Shown here: in pieces, positions 27,458 through 36,705 of the stretch
Layout: each line of letters starts with the position of its first letter
Position numbering within the stretch: the first letter of the stretch is position 1
From: Lewinellaceae bacterium
Lineage (GTDB): Bacteria > Bacteroidota > Bacteroidia > Chitinophagales > Saprospiraceae
Length of the DNA: 64,000 nt
Reading direction: 5' to 3'
Assembly: GCA_020636075.1 (NCBI GenBank)
Contig: JACJYO010000008.1
Location: 1-64,000 of the forward strand
Made by a program: the position numbers and the translations under genes
The notes under the pieces: generated by a model
Databases searched by the model: none
What the model was told of the DNA's origin: nothing
What the model saw: only the letters and a program-made list of their open reading frames with translations

Positions 27458-30400
27458 CTAATCCGGAGCCAAAACCCCCATGGCCTTCCAGTCTTCAGCA
27501 GATATCACTGTGCCCACAGGCTGAATCTGCCGGATCAGCGCGGGTAATTCAGGAAAGTCCACACCGGCATCGTGCAGGTCGCGGAAATCTTTGAGCAACA
27601 CCTCCCAGGCATCTTGTTTTTGGAGTGGCTCGTCCAGGAATTCTTTGTAAATCCGGCGTGCGGTCTGGCGGTCGTCAGACTGGTTGCGCAACCAGTAGGC
27701 GTGTGCCAGGTTAGTTTTGATCAATGCTCGATACTGGTAGTAATTCACATCAGCGGTGGCCGCGAAGTAGCTTTCCGCTTCCTCGGAGAGTTCAATGACC
27801 TTCGAAAAACGGGCCGTATCGCCTTTGCTGAACAAAAGAAAATAGGCCTGATTTAGTTGGGCATTCAGCCAAAGATTCTGCCAGACGTTTTGCCCTTGTG
27901 TTTTTTCCAGGGCGCTTTTTGCCAGCTGGCTGGCTACGCTGCTCCAGTAGATGGTGGAATCCCAGCGCATTTGCGCGCCCAAAGGACCGGTTTTTAGGTA
28001 TGCCCAATAATAATCCGCCAGGGTGGAGTCGATCGACGTTCGGGTCGCCAGGCGGGCGCTGCGCATTTGGTGCAACGAAGTCATCAGGCTGCGGCGTTTA
28101 TCGGGCAGGTGCCAGGCAATCTGTTCGATCTGGAACAAGGCCAACCCGAGCTCCTGCGCCGAGCGGATGTTTCCGTATTCCAGGAAAGCCTGTATTTCAT
28201 TGCCTTCGACCAGATTTTCATGACCGAAATACAGCCGGTGTATGCCCTCTGCTTTGTCGTTTTGTGCATTTTCAAAAGCCTGATTGGCGGCGGCGGTATT
28301 GCCTTGCATCAGGTTGGTCATGCCTAGTTGGGTTTGCAAAACGCTGGTCAGTATATCGCGGTAGCGCTGCGTTTGCGTGAGGTCAGTTTCCACCAATTGC
28401 AGGAGCTGGTTTGCCGTTTGCAGGCCTTGTCGGTAGCTGGCAATTGCATTTAACAACTCATCCCGATTTTGATAAATATTTCCCATCAGGAGGTGCTGCC
28501 TTGAGAGTTGCAACAAGCGGGTACGTTCGTATTGAACGGTTTGGAACGGACTGTTGGCGCTCAAATATTCAATGGCGCGGAGATAGTAACTCAGGGCCCG
28601 GTCGCTGCGCTGCTCGAAGAATGCCCAATCGGAATAGGCCTTGCCGAGCGCCAACATCACCGTTTCCACGGTCCGCTGGTATGCCGTGGGTTCAAGGCGT
28701 TGCAATTGCCGGGTATCGTTCAAGGCCGATTCGAGCATTTGCACCCGTTTGAGGTTATTTTTTTGCGTTTGCGCAGCATTTAATTGTTGAAAAATGCGCC
28801 AGCGCAAGCGGGTTTTAGCATCGAGCAACGCAAGGGTGTTCCCGGTTGAATGATCCTTGCAGCGTTGGTCGAAAGGGGCTAATTGACCAAACAAGCCGCA
28901 CAGGCAATCCATCTGTTCCGGCTGAAGCAGGTTGTATTCCTGCAACTGCAGGACTTTGTTGTGCAGGCTGTCGAGGGAGCGCCGGTCGAGCAGGCCGTTG
29001 TCGTTCCCGGATTGCGCCGCTTTTAAGGCCCATTCGACATACAAGTTGGCCGCACTGCGAATATCACCGCGCAACAAAGCCGAATGCGCTCCCGCACGTA
29101 CAGCAACAATGGGATTGTCAAAATCGCGGCGCATGGCATCAGCCAGTTTTTGCGCGGGCGCGACCTGGTTGCGCAACAACAATTTCCAGTGATAATCTTC
29201 AAACATGGCCAGCAAAATCGGGCGCAAAACTGCCTGTGTGCCGGGTTCCAGTTGGCTAAACAAACTGGCCGCACGGTCGCAGGAATTTCCAACACGCTGG
29301 ATATTATTGCTGTACAGCGCTGTTTCCTGAAAATAGTCAAAAAAAGAGCGGATCAATGGCAGATCGCCGGAGGCAGCCAGGCGGGCGAAGTTGTTGGGGT
29401 AGTCCAGCGCTTCTTCCAAATTGTATTCGCGTATCTGGCTGGGCAAAAACGAAACCAGTTTGCGAAAATCCGTTTGCATGGCCGCCCGGATGAGCGACAC
29501 CTCGAGGTTTCGCACAACCCGCTTGTTGCCGGCCAGGTATATTTCCAGGCGGCGTCCATTGTCGGCAAAACGCAGGTAATTGATCGATGTGTAGTCAAGC
29601 GAATCGACAATGGGGCGTTTTGCCCAGGTAAAGCGCGCTTGCCCGGTAGCGATATCCCAAAAAATGATCGATCCGTCTTCATATCCGGCTGCCAGCATGC
29701 CACCATCCGGGTGAAATTGCATGGTGGAAACCATATGGGTGCCATTTTGGCGTATCCGGATAATTTCGTCTAACAAGTCATTTTGTTGGAACACGCGAAT
29801 ATCGATTCCATCGGTAAAGGCAATGAGTCCCTGTTTTTTCGAAAAAGCCACTTCGCGGGTTTCATATTGCTGCAGCCGTACGGAGCGCAGCGCCTCCCCC
29901 GGCGGTAAGGATGGATTCCAGAGTTTGATCACCGTTTGCGGATCGCCTGAGTTGTCGGTATCTACCTCGTGTACCACCAGAAGTTCTCCGGTTTTTTGCA
30001 CAAAAAACACCTGGTTCACCGGCCCTCCAAAAGCCTGGGTGGCTTCGATCTGGCCGGTTGTTAAATTAATGATCGCCACGGAGTCCTGCGTTTCGACCGG
30101 GTAAACGTAGTACTGCTCGTCCGGACTAAAGTCGCCTATAATTCCTCCAAACAGGCTTCCGGGTGAATTCAGGGTAAACCGCTGGCGGCCTAACTGGTCG
30201 GTGAGCACGACGGTGTTGTGGCCGGTCCGGTAGGCTATCCAGTTTTGTTCAACCAGAAAACTGGGAAACGGATTGTCGGTCGGCGCGGGCATATACTGTA
30301 AAACACGGTTTCGCCGCTCGGCCTCGACGACCATAAGGGAATCATTGCGCCAAATGAAATATGTGGAGCCATCGGCACTGGGCAGGATGTATTGGTTTGA

Positions 30401-32227
30401 GTCCAGGTAGACCAGTTCCTCGTTATTTCCGTTTGTTAAATCCCAAACGACCAGTTTGCCGGCAAGGGTGGTTGTTGCCAGAATTTGATTGTTTGGTGAA
30501 AACTCGGCACGGCTCAATTGCATGCCTGCATTTTCCTTTGGGATCAATGCGCTGTAAACATATGCTTTGGTTTCAGGGCTGAACAGGAACAGGTTGTTGC
30601 CTTTGTCTTCGAGGTTAGCCTGGTCTGTGGCGATATATTTAGCATCAGCGCCGATGCTTAAAAGCCGGCCTCCGAGTTGTGCAGTTGGCATGACCGGCTC
30701 GGTGGCTACTTCCGGAATGTCAAAATAAACACTTGCATTGTCGTTGGTGAGCACGACTATGCGGGCCAGCGGATCGAGCTGCATATCCGGCAGCCTGCCT
30801 TGCATATAACTGGTCATGCGGTAGCCAAGCAGCACAGTTTTTTCCTTCCCCCACAGTCGACCGACATTGCGCTGTGGGTTGTACACCACCAGGCTATCGA
30901 GGTAGCCCAGCCAAAACGTGCCATTTCCGCCAGCCATTTGCAGGATGCCAAAATCAACCTGAATACCGGTCGGCTCTGGGGTTGCGCGTTGTGCATAACC
31001 TTTCCGGGTAGCAAAGGCATCGCTCAAATCGAGCGCATACACTGCCATTTCCTGGGGGTCCAGGTAGAAAAATATGCGACCGTCGGCACTGAAACAATAC
31101 AGCGAAACGGAGCGTACCGGGAGGCGAAATACTTCTCTGGGGTTGCGCCAGAACAGGTAGGCGTTGGGCGCCATGAAAAGCAGGGTGCGGCCATCTGGTA
31201 CGGCGTCCATGTACACCATGGTGGTGTCTTCGAGCTGAACAGGTTCGTCGGGCTCCAGCGATTGTGCGTCCCACTCAAAAAGCAGGCGGCGCGAGGGAGC
31301 GAAAGCACAAATCCGGGTGTTTTTGCCCTTGCCCAGGAAACGAACGTAGAGGTTGCTGTCCAGGTTGTCGCCGAGTTGGTAGCAAAACGGCACCTGCATG
31401 CGGTCGTCGGGCAGGCCGGAGTGTACGGAGGGGGTGTGGTACACGGCGTTGAACATGGCCTGCCGGCAGGCGTCGTTGTCTTCCGGCGCGATGTATTCGT
31501 TGGCAAAATCGGCCAGCCGGTAGGCCAGTGAGCGGTCGAGATCGCGCAGGAGCATGTTGGCGTCGTTGGCGCGGTTGGCAGCCAGGGCATGCCGGGCCTG
31601 CCGGACGGCATCCTGCTCTTTTTGGCGAAGTTCGTTTTGTGCGGCAGCTTTACAACCGGCAATGCGGCGGTTGGCTTCCATGCGATCGGCCTGGTCGGCG
31701 TCGGTGCAGTTTTTTGCAGCCCGGTAGAGGGCGGCAGCATCATCCCAGTAGCCTCCGGCATAGGCACGGGCGGCCTCCTTGCAGGTGATGTCGAAACATT
31801 CGGGTTTGTCGTATTGCAGGAATTGGCGGCTGGGTTGAAAACGCCGGCGCACATTTTCTTCCTGGCCAGTAGGCAGACCATAGGCAGGTAGTGGAGCCTG
31901 TGTAGCCGCGACCTTCGGTTTCGACTCCACAATCGGACTCGGCTTTTCGGTGCACTGTGCGATCAGGGTTTTGATTTCCTCTGCACGTCCGGGTATTTTC
32001 AACACCTCGGGACAGCTTTCCGCGTCGCGAAACCAGCGCAGTGCCAGTCGGCAGTCGCCGCGTTTTTGCGCAGCCAGCCCCTCTTCGAGGTTGCGTTGGA
32101 AACAATCGAGCGGTTTTTGTTCCGGCGCTGGGGGAATAGCTTGTTGGATGAAGTAAGGCTGTTCGCCTTTTTGGGCACTGAGATGGAGGGTAAATAAAAA
32201 GAGTACACCGAGTAATGGGATGCGCAT
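27458..32227 (-). CDS. giant exported beta-propeller and TPR protein
   Basis: A 1589-aa protein with a signal peptide (MRIPLLGVLFLFTLHLSAQ). Residues 35-110 and 150-250 are helical with TPR-like units (ARAYAGGYWDDAAALYRAAKNC). The middle (about 270-910) consists of beta-propeller repeats, two clearly of WD40 type: LVVWDLTNG (about 595) and GGMLAAGYEDGSIIFWDIATG (about 850). The C-terminal 600 residues are again TPR-like (YLRAIEYLS, AIASYRQGLQTA). There is no sorting domain, protease or kinase signature. It would act outside the cytoplasm, probably as a scaffold, and its partner is unknown. It is the largest gene of the window and stands downstream of gpsA on the same strand. Confidence 0.85.
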   Translation of the reverse strand: MRIPLLGVLFLFTLHLSAQKGEQPYFIQQAIPPAPEQKPLDCFQRNLEEGLAAQKRGDCRLALRWFRDAESCPEVLKIPGRAEEIKTLIAQCTEKPSPIVESKPKVAATQAPLPAYGLPTGQEENVRRRFQPSRQFLQYDKPECFDITCKEAARAYAGGYWDDAAALYRAAKNCTDADQADRMEANRRIAGCKAAAQNELRQKEQDAVRQARHALAANRANDANMLLRDLDRSLAYRLADFANEYIAPEDNDACRQAMFNAVYHTPSVHSGLPDDRMQVPFCYQLGDNLDSNLYVRFLGKGKNTRICAFAPSRRLLFEWDAQSLEPDEPVQLEDTTMVYMDAVPDGRTLLFMAPNAYLFWRNPREVFRLPVRSVSLYCFSADGRIFFYLDPQEMAVYALDLSDAFATRKGYAQRATPEPTGIQVDFGILQMAGGNGTFWLGYLDSLVVYNPQRNVGRLWGKEKTVLLGYRMTSYMQGRLPDMQLDPLARIVVLTNDNASVYFDIPEVATEPVMPTAQLGGRLLSIGADAKYIATDQANLEDKGNNLFLFSPETKAYVYSALIPKENAGMQLSRAEFSPNNQILATTTLAGKLVVWDLTNGNNEELVYLDSNQYILPSADGSTYFIWRNDSLMVVEAERRNRVLQYMPAPTDNPFPSFLVEQNWIAYRTGHNTVVLTDQLGRQRFTLNSPGSLFGGIIGDFSPDEQYYVYPVETQDSVAIINLTTGQIEATQAFGGPVNQVFFVQKTGELLVVHEVDTDNSGDPQTVIKLWNPSLPPGEALRSVRLQQYETREVAFSKKQGLIAFTDGIDIRVFQQNDLLDEIIRIRQNGTHMVSTMQFHPDGGMLAAGYEDGSIIFWDIATGQARFTWAKRPIVDSLDYTSINYLRFADNGRRLEIYLAGNKRVVRNLEVSLIRAAMQTDFRKLVSFLPSQIREYNLEEALDYPNNFARLAASGDLPLIRSFFDYFQETALYSNNIQRVGNSCDRAASLFSQLEPGTQAVLRPILLAMFEDYHWKLLLRNQVAPAQKLADAMRRDFDNPIVAVRAGAHSALLRGDIRSAANLYVEWALKAAQSGNDNGLLDRRSLDSLHNKVLQLQEYNLLQPEQMDCLCGLFGQLAPFDQRCKDHSTGNTLALLDAKTRLRWRIFQQLNAAQTQKNNLKRVQMLESALNDTRQLQRLEPTAYQRTVETVMLALGKAYSDWAFFEQRSDRALSYYLRAIEYLSANSPFQTVQYERTRLLQLSRQHLLMGNIYQNRDELLNAIASYRQGLQTANQLLQLVETDLTQTQRYRDILTSVLQTQLGMTNLMQGNTAAANQAFENAQNDKAEGIHRLYFGHENLVEGNEIQAFLEYGNIRSAQELGLALFQIEQIAWHLPDKRRSLMTSLHQMRSARLATRTSIDSTLADYYWAYLKTGPLGAQMRWDSTIYWSSVASQLAKSALEKTQGQNVWQNLWLNAQLNQAYFLLFSKGDTARFSKVIELSEEAESYFAATADVNYYQYRALIKTNLAHAYWLRNQSDDRQTARRIYKEFLDEPLQKQDAWEVLLKDFRDLHDAGVDFPELPALIRQIQPVGTVISAEDWKAMGVLAPD

Positions 32228-32263
32228 GGTGGCGTGTAGTTTTTTTACAAAAAACGCACTTTT

Positions 32264-33313
32264 TTACATAAAGTCCACATCCACGGCATACGGATACGTC
32301 ATCAGATACTCCAAGGCCTTTTCCACCGGCAGCCCTTCAAAAACCACCCCGTGCAGGGTTGCGGTGATTGGTACGTGCAATTTGTATTCGCGGGCCAGTT
32401 GGCGGGCAATGCGCAGGGTGCGCACCCCTTCGGCCAGTTCGGGCATGTTCTCACGGATCTGCGTCGCTGATTCACCCTTGGCCAATCGTGTGCCAAAGGT
32501 GTAGTTGCGGCTGTTGATACTGGTGGCAGTGGTCACCAGATCGCCAATGCCGGCCACACCGATGAATGCCGTGCTGGAAGCGCCGAGTGCTTTGCCGAAG
32601 TACACCATTTCAGCGAGTCCGCGGGCAATGAGCAGCCCCTGGATATTCCGGCCCAAGCCCAGGCCGCCTAACACGCCGGAGCCCAGCGCCACGATGTTTT
32701 TCAGTGCGCCAGCCAATTCGGCCCCCATCAGGTCGTAAGAGCCGAAGACCCGGAAGCGGGGTGTGTTCAGCGCGCTTTGACCGATTTGAATGACTTCGCG
32801 GAAGCGGCTGCCCACCAGGGTGGCGGCAGGTTGGCCGGCGAGTATTTCGGCAGAAAGATTGGGCCCCGACAGACAACCCACCCGCACCACGCTGCTTTCT
32901 TCGAGTACCACTTCACTCATGGTGCGCACGTTTGCCCGGGTCACGATAACATCGGGGTCATTGAGGTCGTCTTCTTCCAGGCCCTTGAGGTCGAAGCCCT
33001 TGGTGCCGTGAATTACGATATGGTGCGGGCGCAGGTGCGGTCCCAGGGCCTGCATCATCCGGCGGAAGCTGGTGGAAGGCACGATGGGGAAAAGCAGGGT
33101 GCAGTGTTTTGCCAGTTCTGCCAGATCGCTCGATGCAGTGATGCGTTTTGAAAGGTCGACGCCCAGGTGTCGGTGTGTGCGATTGATCTCGTCGACGGTT
33201 TCTGCTTTGCGACTGAACAGCATTACGTCTGCGTTGTGCGCCAGGGTATTGGCCACTGCGGTGCCAAAACTACCTGCGCCAATTACGCCTACCGGATTGA
33301 GTGTTGTTGCCAT
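32264..33313 (-). CDS. gpsA: NAD(P)H-dependent glycerol-3-phosphate dehydrogenase
   Basis: GpsA makes sn-glycerol-3-phosphate for phospholipid synthesis from dihydroxyacetone phosphate. The 349-aa protein has the nucleotide-binding start GVIGAGSFGTAVANTLA, the substrate-binding LSGPNLSAEI (about 155), the catalytic Lys in GAELAGALKNIVALGSG (about 205) and GVAGIGDLVTTATS with the arginine-rich SRNYTFGTRLAKG after it. The family length is normal. It is followed on the same strand by the giant propeller/TPR gene after 36 bp, so the two may share a transcript. Confidence 0.95.
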   Translation of the reverse strand: MATTLNPVGVIGAGSFGTAVANTLAHNADVMLFSRKAETVDEINRTHRHLGVDLSKRITASSDLAELAKHCTLLFPIVPSTSFRRMMQALGPHLRPHHIVIHGTKGFDLKGLEEDDLNDPDVIVTRANVRTMSEVVLEESSVVRVGCLSGPNLSAEILAGQPAATLVGSRFREVIQIGQSALNTPRFRVFGSYDLMGAELAGALKNIVALGSGVLGGLGLGRNIQGLLIARGLAEMVYFGKALGASSTAFIGVAGIGDLVTTATSINSRNYTFGTRLAKGESATQIRENMPELAEGVRTLRIARQLAREYKLHVPITATLHGVVFEGLPVEKALEYLMTYPYAVDVDFM

Positions 33314-33323
33314 TTTTTATGTT

Positions 33324-33347
33324 AATATCCCAATATCCCAATATCCC
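33324..33347. repeat. three tandem AATATCCC units
   Basis: Three exact 8-bp direct copies lie in the 36-bp gap between the phosphatase gene and gpsA. Confidence 0.75.
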
Positions 33348-33349
33348 CC

Positions 33350-34687
33350 TTATTTCGCCAGTGCTCCATTAGGCAGGATCGTCCGGGTCCATTTTTTTTC
33401 GCCATTTGCATTGTACACCGTAATGGTCAGTTGCCGTTCCGTACGGGGGCCGCTGAATTGGAGCATGGAAAAATTGTGCTCCTGTACCATAGTGCCCGGC
33501 ACTTGCAGGCTGTTGTTCTCCGCTTTTGCACGGGTGTTTATGCCGGCGGTAAAAGCCGAAGTAGTCAGGTCGTACACCCAGTTGCCGGCGCCGTTTTGCA
33601 GCGCGCTGAGTTCGGTGAAATGCCGGTCTCCGGTCAGGAAAATCACCCCTTTGATGTTTTCCCGTTCGATGAAGGCCAGAATGCTGTCGCGCTCGGCACT
33701 AAAAAAGTGGGCATAGGTTTCGTCATTTTCTTCGGTGGTGAGTACCTGCGATCCAACTGCCACTATTTTAAAAGGCGCCCAACTGGAAGCCAAAGCACCG
33801 CGCAGCCAATCGAGTTGCTCCTTGCCAAGCATCGTGTGTTCCGGGCAAGATTCGCAGCGGTCAGGTGTGCGGTAATAGCGGCCATCGAGCAGGAAAAAAT
33901 CGATATCGTTGTATTGGAACCAGGTGGTGCAGCCTTTTTTACCGTTCAAACCAAAGGTAGGATTGCCCCAAAATGCCTCGAAAACCTCGGCAGCGGTTTC
34001 TTTATGCACCCAATTGCCATCGCTGTCGTTTGGGCCAAAGTCATGGTCATCCCAAATGGCATAGTGGTGGGTGGCAGCCAGCAGGGGTTGGAGTTCGGGC
34101 AATGCACGATCATGGGTATAGCGGTACAACATGCCGGAACGGGTGGCCCAGTCGGGTTCGCGGTAATAGGTGTTGTCGCCGAGCCAGATCATCAGGTCGG
34201 GGTGTTGTTCATAAATGTAGTTGAAAATCTGGTGCTCGCTGCCGTAGGGCGTGCCGGGCCGGTCGTACTCCGGTTCGTTCACATAGTTGCAACTGCCGGT
34301 TGCAACCGTGAAGGCTGGTGGGTCGGTGCGCCAGCGCCAAAGCTGTTGGGTCTTAAATTGGGTAGGATAGGGAAGTTCGACCTTATGACCGTTAATATGT
34401 AATTCGTAATCATAGTTTCTGCCGGGCTCTAGCTGGTCGGCAATGCATTTGGCCGTGTAGCCATTGTTTTTTTCCGTTCGAACGGCATCCGTGCGGTATT
34501 TTTTTTCAGGCAATTTGGTTTCCCAATACACAAATTCAACGGTGGCTGCCTGCTTCGTTTGTGCCCAAAGCAAGGCTTCCTTTAGGTCAACGTACCCAAG
34601 CATCGGTCCGGACTGCAACAGGTTTTCCTGGGCCCAAATGTGGCCGGACAAGAGCGTGAAAAAGAAAATAAAAACGCAATAATTCAT
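33350..34687 (-). CDS. PhoD-like alkaline phosphatase family protein
   Basis: A 445-aa exported metallophosphoesterase of the PhoD group, which hydrolyses phosphate mono- or diesters. The signal peptide is MNYCVFIFFFTLLSGHIWAQ. A fibronectin-like N-terminal domain (about 25-115) precedes the catalytic domain with metal ligands in GSCNY, LMIWLGDNTYYREPD, AIWDDHDFGPNDS and LTGDRHFTE. The ATG at 34687 starts directly at the signal peptide; one at 34723 would add 12 residues. The enzyme may scavenge phosphate, but no Pho box is recognised. Confidence 0.92.
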   Translation of the reverse strand: MNYCVFIFFFTLLSGHIWAQENLLQSGPMLGYVDLKEALLWAQTKQAATVEFVYWETKLPEKKYRTDAVRTEKNNGYTAKCIADQLEPGRNYDYELHINGHKVELPYPTQFKTQQLWRWRTDPPAFTVATGSCNYVNEPEYDRPGTPYGSEHQIFNYIYEQHPDLMIWLGDNTYYREPDWATRSGMLYRYTHDRALPELQPLLAATHHYAIWDDHDFGPNDSDGNWVHKETAAEVFEAFWGNPTFGLNGKKGCTTWFQYNDIDFFLLDGRYYRTPDRCESCPEHTMLGKEQLDWLRGALASSWAPFKIVAVGSQVLTTEENDETYAHFFSAERDSILAFIERENIKGVIFLTGDRHFTELSALQNGAGNWVYDLTTSAFTAGINTRAKAENNSLQVPGTMVQEHNFSMLQFSGPRTERQLTITVYNANGEKKWTRTILPNGALAK

Positions 34688-34957
34688 GCGTATGGTAGTA
34701 CGGGTTTGGATTGAGAATGCCATGTTGGTTAAATATTTCTTAAGCTGCCGGAGCCACCCAGCGTCCGGGTTAATTTTTTCGTCTACTAATAATAAAGACG
34801 AAGGTAAGGTAAAGCCGCTTTAAACCATGGAGTTATACTACAGTCGAAGAAAAAGTATTCCTAATTTGGTTGGTATTTCTTCAAATTGTTCAAAATATAA
34901 TTTTTCATAAAACTTGACTTCTCCATAAAAAATACGTTAATTTGGAGGAACAAAAAA

Positions 34958-34963
34958 AGGAGG
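34958..34963 (+). promoter_or_regulatory. strong Shine-Dalgarno AGGAGG
   Basis: A perfect AGGAGG lies 6 nt before the ATG at 34970. Most Bacteroidota genes, including those around it, lack such a site. A TTG (34914-34916) and TTAATTTG (34937-34944) 20 nt apart could be the promoter. The 282-bp gap 34688-34969 has no gene but contains a hairpin TTCGTCT...AGACGAA at about 34778-34801. Confidence 0.65.
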
Positions 34964-34969
34964 TTCGTC

Positions 34970-35395
34970 ATGACAAAACGCATTGCAATACTCACATTCC
35001 TCCTGACGTTTGCGCTCGGCGCGATCGCTCAGACCACCAGCAAAACCTTCACCAAAGCATTCAACACCGCAGGTAAATCCAAGATTGTTTTTGATTTGCC
35101 GGGAGCGGTTGACCTGAAAATCTGGAATAAACCGACTATCCGGATGGAAATAGTAGTCGGGTTGCCTTCAGGCAGTAGCTCTGTCGTTGACCAACTGGCA
35201 AAAGTCGGCCGCTATGACTTGACTGCTGAGGAAAAAGAGGACATGCTGGTTATTACAGCACCTAATCTGGGCAGAGTGGTCAAGGTGAAAGGGGAAGAAC
35301 TCCGTGAACATGTTTCTTACGTGGTTTTTGTACCGAAAGACCTGGAAATTACTTTGCCAAGTCCAACGGCTTTGGCTACTGTCGAAAAGAAATAA
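34970..35395 (+). CDS. small exported DUF4097-like protein
   Basis: A 141-aa protein with signal peptide MTKRIAILTFLLTFALGAIAQ. The mature part (TFTKAFNTAGKSKIVFDLPGAVDLKIWNKPTIRMEI, here described as a hydrophobic-polar beta pattern, then LVITAPNLG and VVFVPKDLEITLPSP) looks like a short DUF4097 (putative adhesin, right-handed beta) domain. The function is unknown. It has an unusually strong ribosome site, suggesting high expression. It is followed by a terminator at 35448. Confidence 0.75.
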   Translation: MTKRIAILTFLLTFALGAIAQTTSKTFTKAFNTAGKSKIVFDLPGAVDLKIWNKPTIRMEIVVGLPSGSSSVVDQLAKVGRYDLTAEEKEDMLVITAPNLGRVVKVKGEELREHVSYVVFVPKDLEITLPSPTALATVEKK

Positions 35396-35447
35396 AATCA
35401 ACATCCGTGAATTTGTACCCGGTTTGTACACCGGGTCCTAAAGTTTT

Positions 35448-35491
35448 CGCGCCTGTTACCGGATTTTTGGTAGCAGGCGCGTTTTCTTTTT
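35448..35491 (+). terminator. rho-independent terminator
   Basis: CGCGCCTGTTACC (35448-35460) pairs with GGTAGCAGGCGCG (35469-35481) with one G-T pair, 8-nt loop, followed by TTTTCTTTTT. It ends the transcript of the small exported protein. Confidence 0.85.
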
Positions 35492-35651
35492 CGGGAATTC
35501 CATCTTGTGCATTGGCAAAAAAACTAGAGAACCTCGCGTTACCAAAATGCCATCAACGCTTTTGCGCGGAGTGCTTTTTAACAACTACCGGGATGGGTTT
35601 TCTCGTCTTTTTTCCACGTAAATACAATACTATTACCATCTCTGCCAGATT

Positions 35652-35700
35652 TGTCCGGGTGTTTGCCAGAAATGTCCGGCACTTTGGGCTTGTTGTCCGG
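35652..35700 (+). promoter_or_regulatory. three TGTCCGG direct repeats spaced 21 bp
   Basis: TGTCCGG occurs at 35652-35658, 35673-35679 and 35694-35700, exactly 21 bp apart. The first two units agree more widely (GCCAGAnnTGTCCGGnnnTTT). The site lies 109 bp before the start at 35809, so it may bind an activator of that gene. Two helical turns between half-sites is the spacing used by AraC-type and LytTR-type regulators. The remainder of the 413-bp gap (35396-35808) has only the terminator and no gene I support. Confidence 0.6.
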
Positions 35701-35808
35701 GCCAGGGCAATGCGGTACCCCACACCTTTGCGACGTAAGGTTTTTGAAACCGCATTTATTAACAGTCCTTATAACCTGGTTTGTACCATAAAAATTAAGA
35801 GTTAAGCT

Positions 35809-36534
35809 ATGAAAACGAAAATGAATCTTCTCGTCGCAATCGCCTTGGTTTCTACCACATTCCTGAATGCCAGTGTGAGTTCCAATTTGAACCTGCAACT
35901 TAAAACCGGTGAAATGCCCGGCACTGTTTCCATTCAATTGGACGGGCTCGATCAGCAAAACACCCAACTGAGCATTCAGGACCTTTCGGGCAAAAAATGG
36001 TTTTCGGAAATGATCCGCAAGCAAACCCAATTTAATAAAACCATCGACCTCAAAACCATGCCTTCTGGGGAGTACCTTTTGTTTGTAAAAAACAAGCGCA
36101 GCCAACAAAGCCGGGCTTTTCGCCTCGACAACAAAAACGTAGTGCTTTTTGACATTTCCAGCGATGCAACTACCCCGGGTGGTTTGGTGCAGGAAGCCGG
36201 TGCTGCCAGCCGGATCATTACGCGGGTTTCGGCAACGGATGACCAAACTCTGTACCTGCATGTGTCCAATCTCAAGGAGTATCAGGCAACGATCCGGATC
36301 GTAGCCCCGGATGGTGATGTGCGTTGGGAAGCCAACTCAAACGGACAGATCGCAATTGCCAAATCCCTGGACGTGAAAGCGCTGATGATCGAACCGGGTT
36401 TGTATTTCGTACACATTCAGGCTGGCGATGCAACGGTGATTCAGGAAGTAGAAATTAAGGCTTCCAAATTGCAGCCAGGCATGGCACACCATGTGTCAAA
36501 TGCCGGTGCAGGTACCGAAATGGCAAAAAAGTGA
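35809..36534 (+). CDS. exported protein with two CTD-like beta domains
   Basis: A 241-aa protein with a signal peptide (NLLVAIALVSTTFLNASV). Two domains of about 90 residues each have the T9SS-tail-like pattern of a loop followed by G-E/L-Y and a beta strand: DLKTMPSGEYLLFV (about 80-93) and DVKALMIEPGLYFVHI (about 185-200). The end AGAGTEMAKK is not a sorting signal. The function is unknown. Its promoter region carries the 21-bp TGTCCGG repeats, and the hybrid regulator gene follows on the same strand. Confidence 0.75.
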   Translation: MKTKMNLLVAIALVSTTFLNASVSSNLNLQLKTGEMPGTVSIQLDGLDQQNTQLSIQDLSGKKWFSEMIRKQTQFNKTIDLKTMPSGEYLLFVKNKRSQQSRAFRLDNKNVVLFDISSDATTPGGLVQEAGAASRIITRVSATDDQTLYLHVSNLKEYQATIRIVAPDGDVRWEANSNGQIAIAKSLDVKALMIEPGLYFVHIQAGDATVIQEVEIKASKLQPGMAHHVSNAGAGTEMAKK

Positions 36535-36570
36535 TGGCTCAAGTCAAAAAATAAAATACTTCATACATTC

Positions 36571-36613
36571 GGCAGGGTAGGTCGCAAGGACCTCCCTGCC
36601 AATTTTGGTTTTT
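36571..36613 (+). terminator. probable terminator
   Basis: GGCAGGGTAGGTC (from 36571) pairs with GGACCTCCCTGCC (to 36600) with a single bulge, followed by AATTTTGGTTTTT. It lies 37 bp after the stop of the exported protein gene and before the hybrid regulator. Confidence 0.65.
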
Positions 36614-36705
36614 GGCAAGGGACAGGATGAACAAGGATTTGTAGGAACCGATGCGTTGTTTTTGAAATGTTACCTGTCTGTTCACAGGATTTAAACCCAG
36701 GCGTT

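Noticed and set aside
30677..31531. 284-codon frame antisense to the giant propeller/TPR gene
   Set aside because: It is fully inside a well-supported gene on the other strand and has no recognisable domain; a shadow frame.
35407..35805. 132-codon frame between two exported-protein genes
   Set aside because: It crosses a terminator and the TGTCCGG repeats, lacks any domain or signal peptide and its protein is of odd composition (many Arg, Phe); treated as non-coding.
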